Origin: Odobenus rosmarus divergens
Lineage: Eukaryota; Chordata; Mammalia; Carnivora; Odobenidae
Assembly: GCF_000321225.1 (NCBI RefSeq)
Contig: NW_004450396.1
Coordinates: forward strand, 3,003,466 to 3,067,465
Length of the DNA stretch: 64,000 nucleotides
Direction: 5' to 3'
The position numbers and the translations under genes are program-made. The notes below the pieces were generated by a model. It did not search any database, was not told the DNA's origin, and was given only the letters and a program-made list of their open reading frames with translations. Shown in pieces: positions 55,393 through 64,000 of the stretch (its first letter is position 1; the number at the start of each line of letters is the position of its first letter).

Positions 55393-57255
55393 ACCTCAGG
55401 GAAAATTCCATTTGTTGGCAATTGATTTAGCATTGGTTCTGCATAGTAACATTAACTGAGGAAAAAATAAAACTGAAATAATCAACTTCAAATAATATAA
55501 CGATTTTCAACCAAGATTAAATAACTAATTTTACTGTTCCTATGGTCTGTGCTAATGTGGTTCAAATTTTTAAATAATTGAAAATGAAATTATTAAAAAC
55601 TAACAGGAACTTAGACATAAGAGTATTGGTCAAATCTGGAATACTTTTTAAATCTACTTTTAAATTAACTCCTCAGGTACTAAAATTTTTATTAAAATAT
55701 TTTCTTCAGTCTTTTAGGATTAAAAAAAATGTTCTCTTTTTTTTCCTGGCGGTTGTTAAATTCTCAGATTTAATGTTAAAAAGGAAGAGGAATAAGAAAA
55801 CTGATTATGCAGAGAGGAACCATCACTATTTTAAGTACAGCAACCAGCAATGCTGGCTTGATTCTTTTGGTAAAACCAAAAAGAAGAGTTTTTAGACAGA
55901 TATTTTAAACTATAAACAGACCTTACTTAAAAAAAAAATAGGATCAAAGTATTCTATATTTCTTTCTCTCCGATAAAGACATTCTAACATTTGAAATATG
56001 CATGGTTCCCATGATCTAAATCCATTTTTCAATTATAAATAGTAATTAAAAGAACTGGCATAAATACTTCTACCTGCATGTATCATTTGAAACTTTATTC
56101 CAGTTTGTGGAGTGATTTAAATCTTCTCAACATCGTCTACCTTTGTAGTGAAGCTACATTCAAGGAACAGAATCAATTAGTTTGAGTTTCATTTTCTATC
56201 CTCATCCTGAAAAAAAAATACACACATAAATTACAACAGGACCAAAAAGAAGATGTTAATTGAAATTTTTAAAAATTCATTGATCTCTTGGGCCTACAAT
56301 TGAGATGCCTATTCTCTAAAATTATGCACTAGTCACAATTACACATACTTAAAATACTTAGCCTGACATCTGAATACAAACTGACAAACCTAAAAAAGAT
56401 TTGCCTGCATTTGTTTCAAAGACTCGAAATAAGCTCTTGTTTGATAGAGGTTAAATTTATATGTTTGCATTTAATACTATAATTTCAAAAATGATTTTCA
56501 ACCAGAAAAAAAAACTTATCTGTCAGTAATACGAGTTGGGGTTTTGAGTTTAAGAAGCAAACTGTGTACACAGCCCAAGTTTTTAAGAATCCATTAACAG
56601 GATTTTCGTTCATCTGCCAGAGCTGATTTTTAAAGAAACTGTATTAAGAAATAGAGCAGAAAGAAATGTGCAGGAGCTTCTTGCCAAACCCCTGGCAATG
56701 TGCATATTCTTTAAAGTCTCAGCTTTTATTTGGTTGTATTTCCAACTGTTTAGTTAATCTTTATTGACTTGTGTTTAATTCTCAGGAAAAGGAACGTATT
56801 TGTGACTTGAGAGAAGTTTCCTGGTGTGCTAAAATGGCCTGTTTACTTTCCTTTGCTAATTCTTGTGCCTTGTTAAGGATTTGGAAGTTTGCAAGACCCG
56901 AAATAGTCACCTGGAATACTGTACCCAGGGGAATGGATAACATTTTCTTGATGTGTGTCCTATTTGAATTGTAGAAAGAGCTGGGTTTTTTTATCTGGGT
57001 TAAACTAGTCAATTCCATTACTTGTCACTAGAGTTAAAACCCAAGAGCTCAGAAGACTTTCTATAGGACAGGGAAAATGAGCCAGAGAAACCATGGGATG
57101 CATGACATCAAGCAACTGTATGTTAGGATGTTATGACCATCTGAACACCAGAGGTAGTAGGGCAGAGGTACCTTTGATTGCATGATGACAAAAAAATCAA
57201 ACTCAAAATATCTCAGTCTGAATTATCAATGCATATATTCTCGCAAAACAAAAAC
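55393..57255. other. AT-rich DNA without recognised repeats
   Basis: About 1.9 kb has no visible transposon, unusual for this window. At 56771-57018 both strands are open (67 codons plus, 78 codons minus). A CTCAG acceptor-like site lies at 56782-56786. No gene is recognised. Confidence 0.45.
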
Positions 57256-57611
57256 AAACTTGTGTTGTGTCCCCTATCTCAGTTAATGTCAAAAACCCAA
57301 ACCACATTATCTCCAATTCCTGGTTCCCTAAATCAGTAAAGCCATTAGTCATGAAGTCTTGTCAATCATGCCTCAAAAATGTGTCCAACAAACCTTCTCC
57401 TCTCCCTTTTCATTGTTGTTGCTGGATTCCTTTCCCGGCCACATGTTATGACAGTCTCCACCTTCAACCTATACTCTTGCTTCACTAGACTATTTGTACA
57501 AACTAGAAATACCAAGTACTGTTTGCTTGTTCCTTAGGTTCAGACTTTGTTACCTCTATTCACCCTTCAGGGTCACCCATGCCCCATACTTCTAGTAGAA
57601 TTCTTCTCTCT
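57256..57611 (+). mobile_element. L2 LINE, left part
   Basis: TGTGTCCCCTATCTCAGTTA, ATGTCAAAAACCC, ATGAAGTCTTGTCAATCATG and TGGATTCCTTTCCCGGCCAC fit the L2 segment between the reverse transcriptase and the 3' end. Diverged. Confidence 0.5.
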
Positions 57612-57846
57612 TTAAATGAAACAAGACGAAACCAGAGAGGGAGACAAACCATAAGAGACTCTTAATCTCAGGAAACAAACTGAGGGTTGCTGGAGTGGTG
57701 GGGGGCTGGGAGGGATGGGGTGGCTGCATGATGGACATTGGGGAGGGTATGTGCTATGGTGAGCACTGCGAATTGTGTAAGACTGATGAATCACAGACCT
57801 GTACCCCTGAAACAAATAATACATCATGTTAATAAAAAAAATTAAA
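57612..57846 (+). mobile_element. LINE-1 3' end ending at UTR module A
   Basis: GGGAGACAAACCATAAGAGA, CTCTTAATCTCAGGAAACAA, GGACATTGGGGAGGGTATGT and CTGAAACAAATAATACATCA are the same as module A of the copy at 18375-19524, but here they run straight into a poly(A)-like tail (TTAATAAAAAAAATTAAAAA). Module B is absent. Confidence 0.9.
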
Positions 57847-57949
57847 AAAAGAGTTTTTCTCTTTTTAGCATCCTCCTAAAGATAGATTGGTATTGATAAC
57901 ACACCATTACCATGAGCATAATACTTAGAGGAAGCTAATTAGTATCTCC

Positions 57950-58075
57950 TCTATTACACAAGGCTTTCTATTGAGGAAAGGCTTGTCTCATTCCACTTTC
58001 GTATCCAGCCCCTATAACCATGTCCAGCATCTGATTAGTGCTCAATAATGTACTTTGGTTTAAATAATCAAGTGA
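57950..58075 (+). mobile_element. L2 LINE 3' end
   Basis: ATGTCCAGCATCTGATTAGT and GCTCAATAATGTACTTTGG fit the L2 3' terminus. It is probably the right half of the L2 broken by the LINE-1 at 57612. Confidence 0.6.
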
Positions 58076-58464
58076 CCACAGAACAACTGATCAAACAATG
58101 AAGTGTTCAAAATTAGCAATGAGGTAAATGTATTTATCAATAATTTGCAAAGGATTTCATTTTACTTCAGCATTTTTTGCAATCTTTTTTCCATGCTTTA
58201 CAATACCCTCATAAGCTAGGGATCAATTCATGTTAGAAGAAACTCAAGGAAGAAAGTGAGTTGGAGTAAAACCGTCATTCTTAGCAGATGTGCTTAATAA
58301 ACCATCAGCTTCCTTCTTTTAAAGAGTGTAAAGTTCTTGTAACCTATGTTTTATATCATCTCAGCATGCAAATGAGTGCTATTCAAGGAAACAACTGCAC
58401 TCAGCATTTGAGCAGTGTCACAAAGACAAACTGGTAACAGGAAAAATTAATAGAATTCACTTCT

Positions 58465-58662
58465 TCTTTTTTTAAGATTTTATTTATTTATTTGATAGAG
58501 AGAGACACAGAGAGAGAGGGAACACAAGCAGGGGGAGCGGGAGAGGGAGAAGCAGACTTCCCGCTGAGCAGGGAGCCCAATGCAGGGGCTTGATCCCAGG
58601 ACCCTGGGATCATGACCTGAGCCGAAAGCAGATGCTCAACGACCGAGCCACCCAGGCGCCGC
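58465..58662 (-). mobile_element. Carnivore tRNA-Lys SINE, young copy
   Basis: TTTTTTAAGATTTTATTTAT, GAACACAAGCAGGGGGAGCG, GGACCCTGGGATCATGACCT and GACCGAGCCACCCAGGCGCC are visible. The TSD TAGAATTCACTTCT is exact at 58451-58464 and 58663-58676. Confidence 0.97.
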
Positions 58663-58949
58663 TAGAATTCACTTCTGAATGTTGAACCTGCTCTTACTTT
58701 ATACTGACTTTTACTTCCCTAAATAGAAGAGCTTCCCATATGCCATATACGCTTACATATTTCATCAAGAACAAGAAATATCAACCGGCTAGAGCTATAA
58801 TTATATTTTCTTTTCCTCAACATGGTAAGAAGTACTTTGATACCTCTCTGTGGGTTCTTTCCTACATGCTGTACATAACAGGTTAAGCGACCACAAAAAT
58901 CATTTAAGTATTTACAATACCTATAAACAATAGCAATATTTCACATTTA

Positions 58950-59130
58950 ATACTCTTTAAATGTGATCTATATTTACCCAATTAAATATTACTAAAGCCT
59001 GTTTAGTTAAGAATTAGCTTTAGCCTCATTTTACAGATAAGGGTAACTAAGGAACATAAAGGCTCAAATATTTGGGCATAGTTACACAGCCAGGAAGTAA
59101 CGGAGCCTGGAATCAAACCCTGTCCATGTT
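58950..59130 (-). mobile_element. MIR SINE
   Basis: GCCTCATTTTACAGATAAGG, GTAACTAAGGAACATAAAGG, GGGCATAGTTACACAGCCAG and GGAGCCTGGAATCAAACCCT lie in reversed MIR order. Confidence 0.85.
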
Positions 59131-60255
59131 ATGAGGGGGATGAAGGAGGGAGAAGGGAGAAATGCTACCAAGCAGTTCAGCCAAATTTTATTGTTCAGTA
59201 ACAACATGTATGACCTTTAAATGTTTTTGTTCTTTCTGTGTTTAAACTGTCCAGTGTACACGTACGTGTGTATACATGTATATGTTTTACCTTGAACTAT
59301 CTAGAATCTTTTCTCTACGATGGAGAAATAGACAAAAGAGACAAATACCTTTTGAAGTGGAAGAGAGTAAAAAAAGAGCTTTAAGGATTCTAAAACTCTT
59401 AGAAATGACAAGTCTAGATATCATGAGATTAAAGAAGAGTAACCACGATTTTTAAAATTATCCTGGGAACAAAAGAGTTGAGACCTCAGTACACTAACAT
59501 TTAAATTCTCAATTTCAGTGGAGATTGGGTTTTCATTAAAGCTGGGAGCCCTTTTCCATTAGCAACGAAGCCCGAGCATTCCCTTTCCTCAGCTTATGCC
59601 CTCAAGTGAGAACTGAATTATGACTGGTCATCTTAGGAAGAAAATGACTATTACAGGACACAAAATGGGGTGGGGTGGGGGGTGGCTAAGGAAAGGCCTG
59701 ACATGTAGCTTGTAAAGTGCAGCAGCTGCGGCCTGTTTTCATGAATATCTGACATGTTTCTTTGGCTACTCGCCAAATTGAGCTGTACCCAGCACTTCTC
59801 CCATCCTTCCTGTGCCTTCAAGATCCTTTGTAACTGCTACTTGAGACTCCAGTCCACTCCAAATCAATCCCTTCGGTTCCTTCCTCCCCTTAATGTGCAG
59901 GCATCCCACCCTAATTAATTAACCCAACACCAACTTCATTCAGGACCTTCCCACACTTTGCCCCTCCATGCAGCGCAGAAACATCAGCACATTCCTTACT
60001 TCATCACTTGTCAACTCCCTTTCTGTTAAAGACCAGTGTCCCCTTTCCCTGACCTGGCCTCTGATTTGATCTCACTTTAAAGTATCCCACTTTAAGAGAC
60101 AGTAACAAATGCTGCCTTTTTCCTGTTTGGTTTGTTTATTCACGTTCACCAGACCTATTATAATTAAAGACCAAGGGACTTAGAAGAAGAGCTCAGGAAG
60201 ATACTTTATGCATTCGATACGTGGATAAACTCAATACTGGATTTGTAATGAAGCT
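59131..60255. other. Non-coding DNA
   Basis: No gene. There is an RY-alternating patch (GTACACGTACGTGTGTATAC) at about 59257-59276 and a G-run patch at about 59668-59682. The C-rich 59760-60120 could be a decayed L2 but is not called. Confidence 0.45.
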
Positions 60256-60310
60256 TTACTTTGCCTATTACTAAACGTGTGACCTTGGGTGAGTTTCTTA
60301 GACTCTTGTC
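60256..60310 (+). mobile_element. MIR SINE core fragment
   Basis: ACTAAACGTGTGACCTTGGG followed by TGAGTTTCTTAGACT matches the MIR core (remembered GTGTGACCTTGGGCAAGTTA). Confidence 0.7.
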
Positions 60311-60720
60311 ATTCGTTCAAATACTTGCTGAGCACCCATGAGTGTGCTAGGTCCTATTCTAAATGCTGGTGCTGCAATGAAAAAAATAACAAAAATTTAA
60401 AAAATCCTGCTCTCGGTGAAGCTTATATTTTAGAGAGGGGAGATGACCATTAATAAGTAACAATACACGTAGATATCCAGGAAGAAATATAAAGCATGAG
60501 GGAAGAAGGGTAGGGAGTGCTGAGGTTGGGAGGAGGGGGAAGGGTGGCAGATACTAAGCTATGGGGGGTAGAGAGCCAGAAGGAGCAGGAGGTGATATCA
60601 GAGTAACAGAGAACGTCTATGTGATGGTAGGGGCTATGGAGTTTTCTTTAATTGAAATGGTAAGTTACTAGACGTATTGATTAGAAGAGTAACATGATTT
60701 GACTTACCTCTAAAAACAAA
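60311..60720 (-). mobile_element. L2 LINE 3' region
   Basis: ATTCGTTCAAATACTTGCTG, AGCACCCATGAGTGTGCTAG, TCTCGGTGAAGCTTATATTT and AGAGTAACATGATTTGACTT follow reversed L2 from its 3' end inward. Confidence 0.8.
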
Positions 60721-60764
60721 AAAGCCTCAACTAATTCCTCTGTAAATGGGGAAAAATAACGTGT

Positions 60765-60985
60765 GTTAAGTCCAGACTTCCCGCTGGAATCCCTGTGCCA
60801 CCGCTGACTTTAAGCTAGTCACTTAACTTTTCTAAGCCTCAATTTTCTCAGTTTAAGGTAGAATTGATAGTAGTTCCTATTTTCTAAGAGTTTTTTGAAA
60901 AATAAATTAAATGGTACGCGCTGTCAAGGTGGTTAGCACGGAGCCTACCACATGGAAAGGCCCAATACTTGCTAACGTTCTCAGG
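60765..60985 (+). mobile_element. MIR SINE
   Basis: TAGTCACTTAACTTTTCTAA, GCCTCAATTTTCTCAGTTTA and GGTTAGCACGGAGCCTACCA lie in MIR order. The frame at 60911-61099 starts inside it and is not a gene. Confidence 0.85.
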
Positions 60986-61192
60986 CCTCTGAGGATCAGG
61001 GGATATGACGTATGTGGGGTAGTTGGTGTGTCGTCCAGCACAGTGAGCACTTGGATGTCACCCCGGCATTATCAATGTCTAACCCACTGGCTGTTTTGAA
61101 ATAACTTTGTACATTTTAAATTTTTATAATATTACCCTTAAAAAAGAGAGCAGCAAACGTTCATGGATAATTTTCAGATCTCTCAGATGGTC

Positions 61193-61270
61193 GATATAGC
61201 ATTGGTTGAGTGCTACTCTGTGCAAAGCACCTTGCTAGGCACTGGAAAACCATTCGTACTCAGGTGAAAA
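61193..61270 (-). mobile_element. L2 LINE 3' end fragment
   Basis: TTGGTTGAGTGCTACTCTGT and GCACCTTGCTAGGCACTGGA match reversed L2. Confidence 0.65.
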
Positions 61271-61345
61271 GGAAGAGATGTAGTTAGAGATAGGTAGAGA
61301 TAGAGGGATAAAGATGATCGATCGATCTATCGATAGATGACGGAT
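61271..61345. repeat. Degenerate GATA/GATC tetranucleotide repeat
   Basis: TAGAGATAGAGG-type units merge into GATCGATCGATCTATCGATAGATGAC, which is partly self-complementary around ATCGATCTATCGAT. Confidence 0.7.
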
Positions 61346-61481
61346 GATAGACTCTTGTCAATCTTACACATATCTATCTTTAAACCTATATAACTTCTTT
61401 AAAAGAAGAGAAAGAGTTAAGTGAGACAAATGTCTATGTTTTCTGACCCCTGTTGTGAGGAAAAATAAGACCTGGTCTCCT

Positions 61482-61483
61482 GA

Positions 61484-61531
<48 letters not shown>

Positions 61532-61549
61532 AAAGAAAGAAAAAGAAAG
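61482..61549. repeat. (GAAA)n microsatellite
   Basis: About 16 GAAA units with two single-A slippages near the right end. No SINE body lies beside it, unlike the tract at 12491. Frames rich in SFLSF on the minus strand are artefacts of it. Confidence 0.95.
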
Positions 61550-61551
61550 AA

Positions 61552-62989
61552 ATGTGAATCATCAACTTCCTGGTCACATACCAATCTGGAACCTCTCTTG
61601 TCCATAGCAGTGACACGGTGACGCCACACCTTTGGCTGCAGTCGGGGTTTTGGAGGCACAGCGATTCTTCACAACCCTGTTCCGTTATCCAAAAGTTACG
61701 TGGCTTGTACTTCGTTTCTTTCCTGTCACCTTAGTCTGAGAGGTCGGGTCTCACCTTGTTTCCCTTGCCCACCACCACCTCTCCCCACCACACACACTTC
61801 CAAAACAAGCACACATCCCCAAAGCATGTGTCTTTTTGGAAGCTCAATGACATAACTTAAATGTGGTTTAATAGCCCTTCACAAGGAGAAAAGGAAGATT
61901 ACTGTAGAAGCCTACAAGAGAGTAAGTCCTGACTCTTTCCTGCCCTTCACACAACACTTTCTTGAAGGACAGACAAAATTTCAAATTTTTCTTCTCACTT
62001 CACCTAATAAAAATCCAAGGATGTCCTCTTAAAATTAGCTGGGAAAGTATCCTTGTCTTATTGTTACTTTAAAAAAAAAAAAAGTTATTCTTCACAAGGC
62101 CGGGTAATACTTGTAGTAGATATAAGCACTAAAAATATTTGGATGTCTTTCATGTATAATTTAAAATAAAAATAAAGTTAAAATCTAAAGATGGTTTTAT
62201 CTTTCAAGTAATACAAAAGTTGCAATATGATGCAGTTAAAACAGTTTCTTTTTAGACTTCTGATCCTGTATTACCTATTTCCTTCCTCCTTAGCCTACTT
62301 CTTTTGGTGCCCTGCTTAGCTGGTGCCCGAAGAAAGCCATCTTTATCTGGTGACAAATCCAGCCCTAAATCTGTCCTGCCAAAGTTGGTGCTCTAGAATG
62401 CTCCGTGCCGACTTCTCCTCTAGTAGTGATCAATTATACTACAAATGAGTTCTATCCTTTTGCTTTACTGTAATATCAGTCATCAAACCATCAAAAGAGG
62501 TAAATAATGGCAGATAGAAATGGCACTTAGGCCTTCATGAGACAGAGAGGTATGATTCGAATAACAAAATACAAAAATAACAAAATACACGAAATCAAGT
62601 GTACCCTTTTTAAATACATCCTTAGAAAGGGCAGAGTTAGAAATATTAATTTCAGAGGCATTTTACTCCTAGACATATTCTATTTTGCCTGCAAGGACAA
62701 GTGGGAAAAAAATGAAAACACATAAGACAAACACTTCAACTGTCTTTTTCCTCCCAGTTGATTGAAGAACACTTGAGAAGAAAATGTTGTCTCCTCACAT
62801 CAGAGGTAAGGATCAGTGGGCTCCATTTTTCCTGATATACGTCCACACCATGAGTGAGATGTGGGAAGGAGGGATAGGGTAGGGGCTCTATCTTGAAAAT
62901 TCACAGCTTCTCCTTGCCTTCCAGTTTACGTAGCCTTTTTTGCATAAATATCCAGGTGTTGTGGTTTTTATTTTTTTCTTCCAGCCAAG
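61552..62989. other. Non-coding DNA
   Basis: No gene or repeat recognised. Confidence 0.5.
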
Positions 62990-63310
62990 GCCGGGTGTCT
63001 TCTGATTCTACCCCTCTTCTCTTATCCTCCAGAGGGCGCCATCTCCACAGGGTACTCGCTGGGAGCTCCTAGGTTTGGGGTTTGCTTTGGGTGGGGTCGG
63101 AGATGTCTTGCATCTGTGCCAGGCACCCTTGTGTTGTCTGTGGCCCCTTGTGCCTGGGCACGACTTGTCCATCCTCTGTGGAGTCGTGCCTCAGTGGGGT
63201 GCACCGTCTTCATGCTCTGGTTCCCCTGAGAGCAACCAGCGCCTCTCCCTGGGCCGAACCCACAACCCGCACAGCCCTCTTGTGATCAGCTGTCTCTGGA
63301 CTTGGAATTT
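62990..63310. other. GC-rich block, nature unknown
   Basis: The block is richer in G+C than most of the window and contains CGCC, GTCGG and GCCGAACC. A 133-residue plus frame (63075-63476) runs through it. A pyrimidine run ending CTTCCAG (about 62975-62985) precedes it and looks like a splice acceptor. It could be an exon of an unknown transcript, part of an old LTR or a LINE-1 5' end. No domain is recognised. Confidence 0.3.
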
Positions 63311-64000
63311 TTACCCCAGGGCAGAAGCTGAGACACAGGTGTTCCATACCCTTGCACCCTTTATTCACTCCTCCTGTTACCTTCCAAAAATGGAAGAGGC
63401 CAACTTTCCCCTCTTGTGCAATCTAAACTTTACCTCCTACGGAGTAGCTTTGGTCAGCCTGCTTCCTAAACCATGAGGATGCATGAGGAGCAGGGAGAGA
63501 AAAATTGGCTAGTGAATAAGGAAACATTAATTGAGAAGCATTTCCAAAATATCACATATGTTGGCATGAGTAAAGTACTGATCGCCTATATTAGGATGTC
63601 ACTGGTTACAGGTCTTTCTCCCGTACTATGCCGGGAGCACCTCAAGCTTCTATTCTGGTTTGGAATCCTCAAAAGGCACAGGGCACAGCCCGGTATTTAG
63701 CATAGAGTCAATCACTGACTGATAAATAATGACCTAGTTTGAGATTTGGGTGAGTTTTCATTGTGTTCTTACTTTTGTTTGAACTTGACCCTATAGTTGA
63801 GTGCAGCAGACCAATATCTGGTTGAAAATCTTCATAGATAACCCCATTCATACATACAATACATACAAATATTAGTAAAACTATGCTAGCTAAAGCGTCT
63901 GTGTTTTTGATTGTTAATAGCAGTATGATGGGACATTTTTGCTTTTTAAAACATTTAAGATATTCCAGAGAAATCTGTCAAAACAATTATAGCATCCTAA
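63311..64000. other. Non-coding DNA to the window end
   Basis: A 75-residue frame at 63473-63700 has no domain. The end is AT-rich. Confidence 0.5.

Noticed and set aside
61417..61659. Minus frame with a hydrophobic Phe/Leu/Ser repeat, resembling a membrane segment
   Set aside because: It is a translation of the (GAAA)n tract.
1..64000. A novel gene cluster, operon or defence-type system
   Set aside because: I found no run of co-oriented real coding genes. The window is mammalian non-coding DNA dominated by transposable elements.

Overview
The window is 64 kb of mammalian nuclear DNA from a carnivoran, probably an arctoid caniform (bear, seal or weasel group). The call rests on the dominant short repeat. 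Eighteen copies of a tRNA-Lys-derived carnivore SINE are present, with the head GCGCCTGGGTGGCTCAGTCG, a B-box-like GGGATCGAGCCCC, a pyrimidine-rich tail of CTCCCTCTC type, an AATAAA-rich 3' end and poly(A). The head and body differ from the usual dog SINEC_Cf sequence as I remember it. LINE-1 3' ends of carnivore type occur three times. No bacterial, phage or plasmid feature is present, and I find no complete protein-coding gene. The window reads as intergenic or intronic DNA.

Layout. 1-3.1 kb: AT-rich DNA with a long imperfect palindrome and one half of a diverged local duplication. 3.1-8.2 kb: SINEs, L2 and MIR fragments, and a 64-base assembly gap inside an L2. 10.1-13.0 kb: an L2 on the minus strand broken up by a MIR and two SINEs. 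13.8-16.2 kb: an old LTR-internal-LTR element of MaLR type. 18.4-19.5 kb: a 5'-truncated LINE-1 with target-site duplications (TSDs). 22.7-27.2 kb: a long decayed LINE-1/HAL1 on the minus strand carrying two SINEs and microsatellites. 27.7 kb: a 5' fragment of U6 snRNA. 28.6-29.0 kb: an ERV1-type LTR. 33.7-35.5 kb: a minus-strand L2. 39.0-40.3 kb: a LINE-1 tail with a nested SINE, then an LTR-like repeat. 41.1 kb: a 5' fragment of U2 snRNA inside a MIR. 41.2-45.2 kb: L2, MIR, hAT-like and LINE-1 layers. 48.8-50.8 kb: a probable retrocopy of unknown parent, an old LINE-1, and one candidate exon. 52.1-54.6 kb: a plus-strand L2 with reverse-transcriptase remnants, and a hAT-like element. 57.3-61.5 kb: L2, LINE-1, SINE, MIR and simple repeats. 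63.0-63.3 kb: a GC-rich block.

The most distinctive signals are the two miniature snRNA insertions, U6 nt 1-25 and U2 nt 1-38. Each is flanked by an approximately 17-bp direct repeat, neither has a poly(A) tail, and each has one CpG-type substitution against the parent RNA. They look like products of LINE-type reverse transcription of 3'-truncated snRNA. No genes work together here. What can be read is the layering of insertions: L2 and MIR oldest, then DNA transposons and MaLR/LINE-1, then SINEs and young LINE-1. Repeat family names come from remembered consensus sequences, not a database search. Boundaries of old repeats are approximate.
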